DNA of 64,000 nt, taken from positions 997,144 to 1,061,143 of the forward strand of contig NZ_JAVRHR010000002.1 of NCBI RefSeq assembly GCF_031846445.1, given 5' to 3'. The stretch comes from Croceitalea rosinachiae (GTDB lineage: Bacteria; Bacteroidota; Bacteroidia; Flavobacteriales; Flavobacteriaceae). The number at the start of each line of letters is the position of its first letter. The stretch's first letter is position 1. Shown here one piece after another: positions 16,835 to 26,188 of this stretch. A program made the position numbers and the translations under genes. The notes under the pieces were generated by a model, which saw nothing but the letters and a program-made list of their open reading frames with translations, did no database searches and was not told where the DNA came from.

Positions 16835-18526
16835 TCAAAAATCGACCTGATTCATATATTCTTCAATATTTTCATAACCATCACCATCAAAATCTCCCCG
16901 GTAACTTTGATCTAAATTTCCAAATTGTTGTATTTCCCATGAATCGGACATACCGTCGTTATCAGTATCATAATTAGTTGGTCGGATATTTGAAGGTATG
17001 TTAGGCAACACCCAGTTTGCAGCAACCTTTGGCTTATAGTCGATGTTGTCCCGCAGAACGGAAAGCATCTTTACATCGAAAGAATCTCGGTATTCTTGAA
17101 CTTCTCCACTATCATCAAGATACTTATAAGCACCTATATCCCCATTAACTACCAACCTATTAAAAGCATCTTGTGCCGTGGTCTCTGCCCAGGGATTGGG
17201 TACGGTGGATGGGAATTGTGAAGCCGCAATGTTCAAAGGGTCAGCAATCCTATTCCTATCTGGATTATTAATCCAAAGAACTGTATTGTCCTCCGAATCA
17301 TTGCCCTTAAGATCAATTGTTCCCGAATTGTATCCGTTTATTTTAATGGATCCACTATACACATTTCTGCGCGTAAACACTTGGGGCACATCATTTGATT
17401 CCAGACCTCCAATCCAAGAATATACGCCATTGGTTCTTTGATAATAATTACCTAGATGGTTCAATCGAATGTCATGGTAAACTCTGCTGGATTTGGACTG
17501 ACCATTGTGAATCACGTTATTGACTACTTCTCCAAACCCATCAAATGCCATATTAGGAGCACGGTTTGTTGATATTAATACGTTATTCAAGTAACTAATG
17601 TTATCAATAAGTTCTTCGGGATTGCTCGGCCGGTCAGGATTTACTTCAGTATAAAGACCTGTATGGCCATCAGCAAAAAGTCCATATTGGAACGTTTGTC
17701 CTTTGTTGGTACAAGGACAATTAGGCGCCGTAACGTTCTCTTGCCTCACTGCAGAACCTGCAATTTTATCTGGTGCAAAACTACCTGAGACATGATCAAG
17801 CATCAAATCGTTGACCCCAGTGAAATGAAATGCCCACGTTTGACGATCATCTTTTGTGGAAAGTACACCTTCAATATTAAAAATGGGGCGTGACCTTAAA
17901 TAACGTATAATGATATTACCTTGGTCAGGATTAAAGCCACCGATTCTGAAGGTTCCGCCTGTTAAAGTAATGCCCCCCCGGGGTGCTGATTGGCCAAAAA
18001 CCGTTTTCCCACGGACATAAATTCCCTGTCCATTTCCTTTGGGCCAATTCTTCGTTCCCCCAACGCCAATGTCAATATTACCGCTTACGTTGAATACAAT
18101 ATATCCAACATCATGGAGTGTTAAAGCATCTTGAAGACCACCTGTGTAATACGCATCATTAACACCGTTTTCAGAATGGAATGTTGCAGCTACAGTGTCA
18201 TCAAGTGTATCGACTATGTATAGGATCTTACCTCTTCCTCCTGTTGCATTGGACCCCCCACCAAAAGCGGTTGGAAATGCTTTTAACGGTCCCGTGTACT
18301 CTTGATTAGAGTCATCCGTATCGGGATTAGTATTATCCTCGATGTTGATATTATCTTCTTCGGTGTTGGTATTATCGTTTTCATCAGTTGCAGTCTCAAT
18401 ATCAGATTCGGAATCAGCCAATACATATTCATTGAACAGGTCAGAATCTTTTGAACAAGAAAAAATAATAAATAATGATGCTGTATATAATAACACCTTG
18501 AGTGGGGAATTAGTGTTTTGATTCAT
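16835..18526 (-). CDS. Pectate-lyase-like polysaccharide lyase lipoprotein
   Basis: This 563-residue protein has a lipoprotein signal peptide ending in the lipobox IIFSC (Cys24). SKDSD follows, a charged +2 region like Bacteroidota surface-export signals. An acidic linker covers residues ~35-78. The main domain is a right-handed beta-helix of the pectate lyase (PL1-like) type, with GYIVFNVSGNIDI, GKTVFGQSAPRGGITLTGG and NIIIRYLRSRP. The C-terminus carries a calcium-type DTDNDGMSDSWE...DGDGYENIEEY module, common in marine lyases. It may cleave uronic-acid-containing polymers at the cell surface. Its place inside an EPS locus suggests either EPS trimming or degradation of foreign pectin-like glycans. 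The fold call is firm; the substrate is unknown. Confidence 0.8.
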   Translation of the reverse strand: MNQNTNSPLKVLLYTASLFIIFSCSKDSDLFNEYVLADSESDIETATDENDNTNTEEDNINIEDNTNPDTDDSNQEYTGPLKAFPTAFGGGSNATGGRGKILYIVDTLDDTVAATFHSENGVNDAYYTGGLQDALTLHDVGYIVFNVSGNIDIGVGGTKNWPKGNGQGIYVRGKTVFGQSAPRGGITLTGGTFRIGGFNPDQGNIIIRYLRSRPIFNIEGVLSTKDDRQTWAFHFTGVNDLMLDHVSGSFAPDKIAGSAVRQENVTAPNCPCTNKGQTFQYGLFADGHTGLYTEVNPDRPSNPEELIDNISYLNNVLISTNRAPNMAFDGFGEVVNNVIHNGQSKSSRVYHDIRLNHLGNYYQRTNGVYSWIGGLESNDVPQVFTRRNVYSGSIKINGYNSGTIDLKGNDSEDNTVLWINNPDRNRIADPLNIAASQFPSTVPNPWAETTAQDAFNRLVVNGDIGAYKYLDDSGEVQEYRDSFDVKMLSVLRDNIDYKPKVAANWVLPNIPSNIRPTNYDTDNDGMSDSWEIQQFGNLDQSYRGDFDGDGYENIEEYMNQVDF

Positions 18527-18596
18527 GGGGAATATAGGTTAAGAATATTAAGTACTCAATGTTTGGGTCTTAAAATTATTTAATATTTAAGCTTAA

Positions 18597-18626
18597 TCGA
18601 TGAAAATCATGATATTTTCGATGAAA
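18597..18626 (-). promoter_or_regulatory. Direct repeat TCGATGAAA, 21-base spacing
   Basis: Two copies of TCGATGAAA (18597 and 18618; TTTCATCGA on the lyase strand) lie exactly 21 bases apart, two helical turns. They are 70-100 bases upstream of the lyase ATG. Such spacing is typical of tandem sites for an activator dimer. Confidence 0.45.
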
Positions 18627-18792
18627 TACACTTTTATAATACAATAGTTGTGCGCTTTACAAAACCTTTTAGACTTTCATTAATTTTTTTCGATAAAACG
18701 CTTGTTTTCTTAACAAATCTTTCGCACTAAGCACAATATTGAAATATATTTTAAGCACTTAAGTAATACGCCGAAAGAATCGGTTTTGGATT

Positions 18793-18820
18793 TTTATCGA
18801 TGATTTATTCGACAAAGTGC
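18793..18820 (+). promoter_or_regulatory. TTTATCGATG...AAAGTGC element
   Basis: This element in the 559-base divergent region between the lyase and sulfotransferase genes reads TTTATCGATG, eight bases including TCGA, then AAAGTGC. Apart from one small gap and a few substitutions it matches 2360-2388 upstream of the DUF5060 gene, in the same orientation relative to the plus-strand gene downstream. The rest of the divergent region shows no further gene. Confidence 0.45.
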
Positions 18821-19085
18821 AAGTTTTTTTAACATTTTTGGGAGGTATAAACATCATGGAAGGATAATCCCTATTTAGCATTAGTTTTAGCAGAAAATAA
18901 CTGATCCAACATATAATATATTGCATATAGTACGTTATTAATGAGGTAAATTGCAAAAGACGTATGTAACGAATCCGATAGTCATAAGAATTGATGTAGC
19001 ATCTAGGTTCAATTAATTAATACCATTGTTTAAAAGCCTGATATCAGGAGTAAAAATTGTAATAACAAAATATCAAGATAATTTT

Positions 19086-19943
19086 ATGAAGGAAAGACCA
19101 ACTATCATCTATATCATGTCTAATCAACGATCTGGTTCTACACTAATTGAGAATGTGCTTTCAAAATCTTCCCAAATTGTTTCGTTAGGGGAAGCGGCTC
19201 TTTTGAGCGGACATATTCATAAGACCGGACCCGGTAGTAATTGGGATTGGAATTGTTCTTGTGGTGAAAGTTTATTGGAATGTGATTTTTGGAATAAAAT
19301 ATATAGAAAGCTGGAAATTTCAGACCCCAGAGAAATCACTAATACGAGGATTGACAATCCTAAAGGGGAAGATAAGGCAAAGCAAAAATCAAATAATGAT
19401 AAGGTTAAAGCCTTGATGAACCAGATTTACAAAGCTGTCTTTGAAACCACTAAATGTAACGTATTGGTTGACTCTTCTAAGGAAGCGTTTCATGGGACTT
19501 CTCTTTATCAAAATTCCCCCTTTAATTTTAAATTCATCTATTTGAGAAGGGATTTACGTGCCGTATCAATTTCAAAACAAAAATGGTGGAAAAGATACGG
19601 TGGGGAAGACAAAAGCCTTTTAAGGTTTCTGTTGTCCAACTATTTACATAGAATGAGATATTCATCAATGCTTCGAAGTGTAAAGAAAGAAGATATTTAT
19701 TACCTCAAGTACGAAGAATTTTTCGATAATCCTCAGAAGATATTGGACGAAATGTCAAACTTTTTTGGCTTTGATGCATATGAGATGCCTGAATATATGG
19801 AACTAAACAATGACCACACAATAGCTGGTACTCCGAACCGCTTTGAGAAGAGAAAGATCAAATACGATGATCAATGGCATAGTACCGCCAAAAAACTTCC
19901 CCTTTTCAATGCCTTAGGTTATATACTTAACAAAATCGGATGA
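19086..19943 (+). CDS. Sulfotransferase (PAPS-dependent), EPS locus
   Basis: This protein of about 285 residues is a sulfotransferase that would move sulfate from PAPS to a sugar hydroxyl. The 5'-phosphosulfate loop is IMSNQRSGSTLIENVL close to the N-terminus. The 3'-phosphate motif is FKFIYLRRDLRAVSISK, with YLKYEEFFDNPQKIL later. I use the ATG at 19086 because it sits just before the first strand; an in-frame TTG at 19026 would add 20 residues. The stop overlaps the flippase start by four bases. PAPS would be supplied by the cysC/cysD/cysN block at 33248-36011. Confidence 0.85.
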   Translation: MKERPTIIYIMSNQRSGSTLIENVLSKSSQIVSLGEAALLSGHIHKTGPGSNWDWNCSCGESLLECDFWNKIYRKLEISDPREITNTRIDNPKGEDKAKQKSNNDKVKALMNQIYKAVFETTKCNVLVDSSKEAFHGTSLYQNSPFNFKFIYLRRDLRAVSISKQKWWKRYGGEDKSLLRFLLSNYLHRMRYSSMLRSVKKEDIYYLKYEEFFDNPQKILDEMSNFFGFDAYEMPEYMELNNDHTIAGTPNRFEKRKIKYDDQWHSTAKKLPLFNALGYILNKIG

Positions 19944-21397
19944 GTCTTAGCGGCAAAATTAAGCACGCAGGTAAATGGCAGTCTTTTTCTGTCCTATCTC
20001 TAAGCGTTTTGCAGATTCTTTACTTTTCCATCATGACCCGGATTTTATTTAAAGAAGACTATGGTCTCATGGCGATTATCAATGCAATAATAGGTATTGG
20101 AAATATTTTTATACAAGGGGGTATGGGATCTGCATTAATACAAAGAAAGGAAATAAATAACAGGCATATTAATGGCGCCTTGCAAACGAGCCTGCTTTTA
20201 GCAGTAATATTGTATATCGTTTTTTATATTATCGCCCCATTTATTGCTTCCTCATATAACGACCTTAGGTTAGATAGTCTCATTAAAGTATCGTCCTTAA
20301 ATCTTATATTGCTTGCGCTGAGTAATATTTCAGTCAATTTGCTTTTTAAATATTACTACTTTAAAAACGTCGCGATAGTTCAAATTATCTCAAATATAAT
20401 CGGCTATGGTACCGGCGTTTATTTAGCAATGAATAATCATGGAGTATGGTCTCTTGTTATTGCGACCCTTATAGCCTCTTTACTAAGTGCTATAGCTTTG
20501 CTTTATTTAGCTCCTATAAAAATCAGCCTAAAAGTACATTATAAAGAAGCCCGTGAGTTGTTTGGTTTTGGTTCAGGTATGATGTTATTGACGTTTAGCA
20601 ATTTTTTATCGAATAAGGGGCTGAATCTGATTTTTGGAAAAATCTTTGCACAAGATATATTAGGTGTCTATGAAAGAGCCTCTACGGTAAAGGATATACC
20701 CAGTAAATTTCTTGCGCAGATTATAAATAAAGTTATGTTTCCGGTGATGTCTGAAATACAGGATGAGAAGGAAAGGTCGATTAGAATTTACAAATTTGGG
20801 TTGGGGTTAAGCAACTCGATTATGATTCCTACTACGGTTTTACTAGTTTTTTTTTCAGCTGAAATTGTACAAATTCTAATGGGAGCGAAGTGGTCAGAGG
20901 CTGTAATACCTCTGCAAATTATGTTTCTAGTTCTGACTTTCAGTAATTCCGGAAAAATGACAGATACAGTTATTAGGGCCCAAGGTTTAATTTATAAAAA
21001 TGTCACTCGCAAGTACATTTTTATGGTAATCATCCTAGTACTTTCTGGAGTATTAGGTTATTTATATGGAATCAATGGTGCGGCCGTTGGAATTGTTATA
21101 AGTCATTTTATAAACTATGCGATGATGATTGTTTTAGTAAAAAATGTTTTCAAGGGATCAATTGGAGAATATTTTTATAAGCCCTTTAAAGAAGGGCTAA
21201 AGCTAGGCCTCTATCTTGGATTTTTGATCTTTGGATATAAATACTTATTCAATTTATGGGGAAAAACCGATGTCGTTATGTTTATTGTATTTATAGTAGG
21301 TTTGTTGATATTGTGTGCTGTTTTGGTAAAGTCTAAACCTACTGTATTTGGGCAATATTTAGAAACGACAATTAGAAATACATTGGACATAAGGTAA
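19940..21397 (+). CDS. Oligosaccharide flippase (Wzx-like)
   Basis: This 485-residue polytopic membrane protein belongs to the polysaccharide transporter (PST/MOP) family. It has about 14 hydrophobic segments and the N-terminal family stretch SVLQILYFSIMTRILFKEDY followed by IQGGMGSALIQR. It should flip the undecaprenyl-linked repeat unit to the periplasmic face for polymerisation by a Wzy protein. It overlaps the preceding sulfotransferase (ATGA) and is followed 49 bases later by a second sulfotransferase. Confidence 0.9.
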   Translation: MSLSGKIKHAGKWQSFSVLSLSVLQILYFSIMTRILFKEDYGLMAIINAIIGIGNIFIQGGMGSALIQRKEINNRHINGALQTSLLLAVILYIVFYIIAPFIASSYNDLRLDSLIKVSSLNLILLALSNISVNLLFKYYYFKNVAIVQIISNIIGYGTGVYLAMNNHGVWSLVIATLIASLLSAIALLYLAPIKISLKVHYKEARELFGFGSGMMLLTFSNFLSNKGLNLIFGKIFAQDILGVYERASTVKDIPSKFLAQIINKVMFPVMSEIQDEKERSIRIYKFGLGLSNSIMIPTTVLLVFFSAEIVQILMGAKWSEAVIPLQIMFLVLTFSNSGKMTDTVIRAQGLIYKNVTRKYIFMVIILVLSGVLGYLYGINGAAVGIVISHFINYAMMIVLVKNVFKGSIGEYFYKPFKEGLKLGLYLGFLIFGYKYLFNLWGKTDVVMFIVFIVGLLILCAVLVKSKPTVFGQYLETTIRNTLDIR

Positions 21398-21446
21398 TAC
21401 TGTTATTTTAAGTATAGTAGGATTATAAATATTTTGAGTTTTAATT

Positions 21447-22403
21447 ATGAAAGAGCAATCACCAATTAATTTCTGGGGCATAGGAGCTCAAAAAGCAGGG
21501 ACTTCATGGTTATATTACAATTTGTCTAAAAAACCAGAGTTTGTGATTCCTCCAGTAAAGGAAATGCATTATTTTGACAGGGACACCAAATACCCTTCGC
21601 CAAACATCCTTTCCAAAACCCAGGTTCGAGATAGGATTACCAGCTTCGCCTATTTAAAAAAGGCTTCAAGATCCATTATATCAACAATTGTTAAGGGAAA
21701 ATTTAAGAATCTTCCTTTTACATTTAAATGGTTCTTCTCTGATTATAGCGATGAATGGTATATTTCAGTTTTTGCCCCTTTAAAGGGAATTAAAGGCGAG
21801 ATAACACCTAGCTATTCCATGCTAAGCAAGCAAGATATATCCAGAATGCATGCGATGGCTCCTGAAGCTAAGTTAGTTTTAATGCTCAGAAACCCCGTTG
21901 ATAGAGCCTGGTCTCATTTTAGGCATACTAAAAAAGGTATTAAAGGATTTAATCTTGATAACGTCAAAGAGGATGACATTATAGCTTTTATGCAAAGTGA
22001 AGGGCAGCAACTAAGGTCGGATTATGTGCGTACCATTAACAACTTTACCAGTGTTTTTCCTAAAGAGCAACTATTGATCGGTTTTTTTGATGCAATAATG
22101 GATGCACCAGAGCAATTGCTTGAGGAGGTGATACACTTTATTTCATCCAAAAATGAATCTGAGGAAGGGTTGAAAAAATCTTGGAATGTTAACGATTCGA
22201 CAATAAATAAGGTAGTGAACAAATCCATAGAACTAGATTGCCCCCCCGTGGTTTTGAACTTTTTAAAGGAAAAGTACCATGGTATGAGCTTAGACCTCGC
22301 CAACCAGTATGGAGGCTATTTTAATAAATGGTATTTTGAAACCTATAATAAACCTTCTGAAAACAAAGACGACAGATTATTTCCAACAATTCTCCTTTCT
22401 TAA
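21447..22403 (+). CDS. Sulfotransferase domain protein
   Basis: This 318-residue protein has the heparan-sulfate-sulfotransferase-like layout. The PAPS loop GIGAQKAGTSWLYYNLSKKP is followed by the KEMHYFDRD segment. GEITPSYSML and LVLMLRNPVDRAWSHFRHTK carry the 3'-phosphate-binding Arg and Ser. It differs in type from the sulfotransferase at 19086, so the two probably sulfate different positions or sugars. It is last in the 19086-22403 unit. The next gene, after a 568-base gap, is wzc on the other strand. Confidence 0.9.
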   Translation: MKEQSPINFWGIGAQKAGTSWLYYNLSKKPEFVIPPVKEMHYFDRDTKYPSPNILSKTQVRDRITSFAYLKKASRSIISTIVKGKFKNLPFTFKWFFSDYSDEWYISVFAPLKGIKGEITPSYSMLSKQDISRMHAMAPEAKLVLMLRNPVDRAWSHFRHTKKGIKGFNLDNVKEDDIIAFMQSEGQQLRSDYVRTINNFTSVFPKEQLLIGFFDAIMDAPEQLLEEVIHFISSKNESEEGLKKSWNVNDSTINKVVNKSIELDCPPVVLNFLKEKYHGMSLDLANQYGGYFNKWYFETYNKPSENKDDRLFPTILLS

Positions 22404-22971
22404 CAGTTAGTCATAATCTACTATTTGTCAGCAAGTTCATTGTATGAAATTTGGCCTTTCCATTTGGAATTTGGGATATATAGAGCACTCTAATCTGTTG
22501 ACTTATATTCTAATACTTCATTACGTACAGAAACAACAAACCTCCAAATTTGGCGACATCGTCCAAAAAGTAGGTTTTGTCTTGTATAGTTGAATTAAAA
22601 TTTCGAAGACTATCTGAGTTCCAAGGTCATTTTGTTTATCCAAATTTTGATACCGACCATAACCTTTTGATGGATTCTTTTTGGCATCTACACTTCAAAT
22701 GCACTTAAAATCGGGAAAAGAAACCAAAAAAAAATCAAATCAGCCGCCGGAAAATATTAAATAAAAACCTAGATTGAATTACTATGCATATTCCTTAATA
22801 TCCCTAATTAAAACATTTGCTTATGTGGGGATAACTGAATTTAGCGATATCCTCATGATGAAGAGTAAGTATCAAGAGTGCGCCCAAGCTTCTTTAAACA
22901 AAATCGAAGTCTGCCCAACGCATTTAATTGTAGAGACAATCATCGATATGTTTCCCAGAAACTAATTCAAT
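22404..22971. other. Gap with a possible decayed gene
   Basis: No recognisable intact gene is present in these 568 bases. A 63-codon frame at 22774-22965 (+) begins NYYAYS after the start and ends seven bases before the convergent wzc stop. Its second half, SLNKIEVCPTHLI, weakly resembles the C-terminus of the CpsB-type phosphatase at 15682-16437, which contains NYYAY and LKEIKIQPKVL. It may be the tail of a decayed cpsB, mirroring the decayed wzc beside the intact cpsB. Nothing recognisable was found in 22404-22773 on either strand. Confidence 0.3.
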
Positions 22972-25356
22972 CTAAAATTGATACCATTTCTTTTTGTTAG
23001 TACCATAACCGTAGCCATATTTTCCTCCATAACCCAAATTAGATGACTTTACACCGTTAACGATAAACGACAGGCCTTTTAATTTCCCCTCCTTTTGTAA
23101 TTGAACAGGAAAATCTACAACACTGGTTTCCGTTATTCCCGCCCTTGTTACATATAAGGTCTGATCGGCATTACCGCTTATCAACAAGGTATCGGAAACT
23201 ACCATTAGTGGGGCGGTATCCACAATGATATAATCATACTTCTGTCTAACATATTCGAAAAGTTCATCCACTCTTTCATTCATAAGTAATTCCGTTGGAT
23301 TTGGCGGAATATTGCCTGCGAATACGATATCAATGGTTTGATTATTCGCAAGAATTGAGGAAATAATTTGCTTTGGAACCAAATCACGATTAGAAAGAAA
23401 GTCAGTTAATCCTTTATTATCCTTGTTTGTTTGAGACTTAGCCAATTTATCTACATTCTTTGAGCTGTAAAATTCGTAAATCTTTGGATTCCTGATATCA
23501 GCACCAATTAGAAGAACTTTCTTCCCTGCATTCGCATAAATCATGGCCAAATTGAAAGAAACCAATGTTTTTCCTTCACCTGGGACACTTGAAGTTACAA
23601 AAATTGAATTGCCAAATTCTCTACTATTCGATTTTGATTTTAGTAAGTAGTCTAGATTGGTACGCAGAATTCTAAGGGATTCGGCCAATACTGTACGTTC
23701 ATCCGTTTTAATTAGGGTATCTTCTTTGCTAGAAATCTTTGGTAGCTCGGCTAAAACCGGAACATCACCAGTTAACTTTTCTAAATCATTTTTATTGTGT
23801 ATTTTATTATCCAATACCTCATTAACATAAATTATCGAAAATGGGAATAATAGTCCAAATACAATGGATGCTAATAAAATAATACTTTTTTTTGGCGATA
23901 CTGGAATTTCACTGACCAAATAAGCATCATCAATAATCTTAGATTTCGGAGATGCAGAAGCAAAGGTAATTTGTGACTCTTCTCTTTTTTGTAGCAGATA
24001 TAGGTATAAGGATTCTGTAGTCTGCTGTTGTCTACTTATGTCCCTAAGTGCACGCTCATTTTTGGGAGCAGAATAAATCTTAGAGTTAATTCTTGAGAGT
24101 TGACTGCTAAGACTATTGACCTGAAGGGTGAGATTGTTTTCCATACCATTTAAGCTGGATAGCATACTTCTCTTTAATCCATCCAGTTGCTGATCAAGAT
24201 TAACGATAATAGGGTTCTTTTCATTGGAACTCTCCAACAATCTCTTTCTCTCCAAAGCAAGATCGTTGTATCGTGCAGTGGTATTTGCAATAGTGGCATC
24301 AGACAAACCAACATTCGCAGGGAGTAGTTCGTAGCCTTCTTCACTTTGAACTATGTCTCTCATTGATGATGCAATATCTAGTTGTACCGTTGCATTTTGC
24401 AATTCCTGCTGATTGCTAGCACCAATATTTAGATTTACATTAGTTTGTGCAGCGATATCAGCAATTCCACGTCCCGATTTGAAATCTTCTGCATTCTGAT
24501 CTACTGCAGAAAGGTTTCCATAAATATCGGCGATGCGGTCATTAATAAAATTTGCCGTACGATCTGCAACGGCTTTTTTGTCATCCACTGCATTTTGATT
24601 GTATCGCTCAATTAACGAATTAATTATGTCCTTACCTCTTGATTTAATGGCATCTTCTAAGGAAACAGTTATAATGTTAGAAACATCTCCTGAATTCACT
24701 AACGTAATCGCATTTTGATAAAACTCTGCCATTACAGAGAGAGGGACTACAGTGACTTTGTATTCCTTTTCATAACTCTTTGGGAGATTATCTAAGGCTG
24801 GAGTTATTATAATTTCTCCAACTTCAGAACTGATTTTCTCACCAAATGAATAGCTATTACCATATTCTCCACTTTCGATACCATATAGAAATGATGTATT
24901 ATTGATTGGTTTCAAATAAAAACTCACATCATCCAAAGAATTTATTAAGGTATCAGGAGTTAAAAAATTAATATTAAACGGTGGCTTATCATACAGTTCT
25001 GAATCACGAATATTTCCTAAAGCCCTAATTTTTATATTCAAACCTAGTTTCTTAACTACACTTATCATATTAGAGCGGGACAAAAAGACTTCCATTTCAT
25101 CCATGACCTTAGCTTCCCCCGAACCGGTTAGAACTTCTAGGTCTTTGAATGGATTAAGAGAAGGTCCTGAAGATTCTTCATCCAAAATTCTGATTTTAGC
25201 TTGAGCTGCATATTTAGGTGTGGTATAGCGAATGTAAAGTAAACCCAAACAAACACATAAGAAAACACTTACAAAAAACCAAACCTTATTTTTCAGATAT
25301 GGTTTCAACAACAAGTTGAAATCAACCCCAGTATTAATGTGGTTTCTAACATTCAT
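22972..25356 (-). CDS. wzc: Polysaccharide co-polymerase / BY-kinase Wzc
   Basis: This 794-residue inner-membrane tyrosine autokinase controls polymer length and export. An N-terminal Wzz domain has a first helix at about 30-48, a long periplasmic coiled-coil/GNVR region follows, and the second helix is near 495-515. The cytoplasmic BY-kinase has Walker A SSVPGEGKT (about 590), Walker A' VLLIGADIRNPK and Walker B YDYIIVDTAP. The C-terminal tyrosine cluster includes YGYGYGTNKKKWYQF. It is the natural substrate of the CpsB-type phosphatase at 15682. wza lies 28 bases upstream on the same strand, then capD and the aminotransferase. Confidence 0.95.
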   Translation of the reverse strand: MNVRNHINTGVDFNLLLKPYLKNKVWFFVSVFLCVCLGLLYIRYTTPKYAAQAKIRILDEESSGPSLNPFKDLEVLTGSGEAKVMDEMEVFLSRSNMISVVKKLGLNIKIRALGNIRDSELYDKPPFNINFLTPDTLINSLDDVSFYLKPINNTSFLYGIESGEYGNSYSFGEKISSEVGEIIITPALDNLPKSYEKEYKVTVVPLSVMAEFYQNAITLVNSGDVSNIITVSLEDAIKSRGKDIINSLIERYNQNAVDDKKAVADRTANFINDRIADIYGNLSAVDQNAEDFKSGRGIADIAAQTNVNLNIGASNQQELQNATVQLDIASSMRDIVQSEEGYELLPANVGLSDATIANTTARYNDLALERKRLLESSNEKNPIIVNLDQQLDGLKRSMLSSLNGMENNLTLQVNSLSSQLSRINSKIYSAPKNERALRDISRQQQTTESLYLYLLQKREESQITFASASPKSKIIDDAYLVSEIPVSPKKSIILLASIVFGLLFPFSIIYVNEVLDNKIHNKNDLEKLTGDVPVLAELPKISSKEDTLIKTDERTVLAESLRILRTNLDYLLKSKSNSREFGNSIFVTSSVPGEGKTLVSFNLAMIYANAGKKVLLIGADIRNPKIYEFYSSKNVDKLAKSQTNKDNKGLTDFLSNRDLVPKQIISSILANNQTIDIVFAGNIPPNPTELLMNERVDELFEYVRQKYDYIIVDTAPLMVVSDTLLISGNADQTLYVTRAGITETSVVDFPVQLQKEGKLKGLSFIVNGVKSSNLGYGGKYGYGYGTNKKKWYQF

Positions 25357-25384
25357 AGTTATAGATGGCTTTTTAAAATGAGGA

Positions 25385-26161
25385 CTAGTTTCTAGTTATG
25401 ATTATAACAGTAGATGTTATCAGAACTGAAATGAGAGACACGTATAATCCCGCCCTAGCATCGATTGAAGTTTCCTTTATTCCAGACTTGTTGGGTTCTA
25501 CATAAACCACATCATTTTGGGTCAGATAGTAAACCGGTGATTTAATTATATCTTTAGAAGTTAAATCAATTCGGGAATAGACCTTAGTACCATTAAAGTC
25601 CCGAATAACCAATACGTTTTCGCGGACACCTCTAATCGTCAAATCACCAGCAAATCCTAAAGCCTCTAAGATGGTAACCTGTTCTCCACTAACTGGATAA
25701 GTCCCTGGATTATTAACCGCCCCAAGTATCGTGACTGTAAAATTTCTAAGCCTAATGTTTATAATTGGGTCTTTTAAATATTCGGATAATTTATTACGTA
25801 ACAATTGGCGTAACTCATCAGGAGATAGTCCTTCGACTTTTAACTTTCCGATAACCGGAAAATCTATTTCTCCACCTTGGTCGACCAAATAGTCCACTTG
25901 TTCTGCTTGAAAGCCGCCTTCTGTACGTCCTCTAAAAAGGTTGAACGGTGCACTTGCTTCCGGATTTAATGAAGAAACATGAATGGATATCAAATCGTCA
26001 ACTTTAAACTTAGAGATGAATGAATTATCATTAACCAAAGTCTCGAAATTTCCAGTATCCTGAAAATATACCACCTCTTTTCTGGAGGCACAAGAAGATA
26101 GTAAGATCAAAACACACACAACTACTACCTTGCCGAATAGCATCAAATTATTTTTTTTCAT
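25385..26161 (-). CDS. wza: Polysaccharide export outer-membrane lipoprotein (Wza-like)
   Basis: This protein of about 258 residues forms the outer-membrane exit channel for the polymer with Wzc. It has a lipoprotein signal with lipobox LLSSC, then ASRKEVVYFQD, the Poly_export domain (about 40-120) and an SLBB domain including VTILGAVNNPGTYPV and GEQVTILEALG. A hydrophobic C-terminal helix SLISVLITSTVIIITRN ends the protein. I start at the second Met, MKKNNLMLFGK, because it gives a standard signal peptide; an in-frame ATG at 26182 would add seven residues. Confidence 0.92.
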   Translation of the reverse strand: MKKNNLMLFGKVVVVCVLILLSSCASRKEVVYFQDTGNFETLVNDNSFISKFKVDDLISIHVSSLNPEASAPFNLFRGRTEGGFQAEQVDYLVDQGGEIDFPVIGKLKVEGLSPDELRQLLRNKLSEYLKDPIINIRLRNFTVTILGAVNNPGTYPVSGEQVTILEALGFAGDLTIRGVRENVLVIRDFNGTKVYSRIDLTSKDIIKSPVYYLTQNDVVYVEPNKSGIKETSIDARAGLYVSLISVLITSTVIIITRN

Positions 26162-26188
26162 GAAATAAGAAGTGTTAAACAATTTAAT

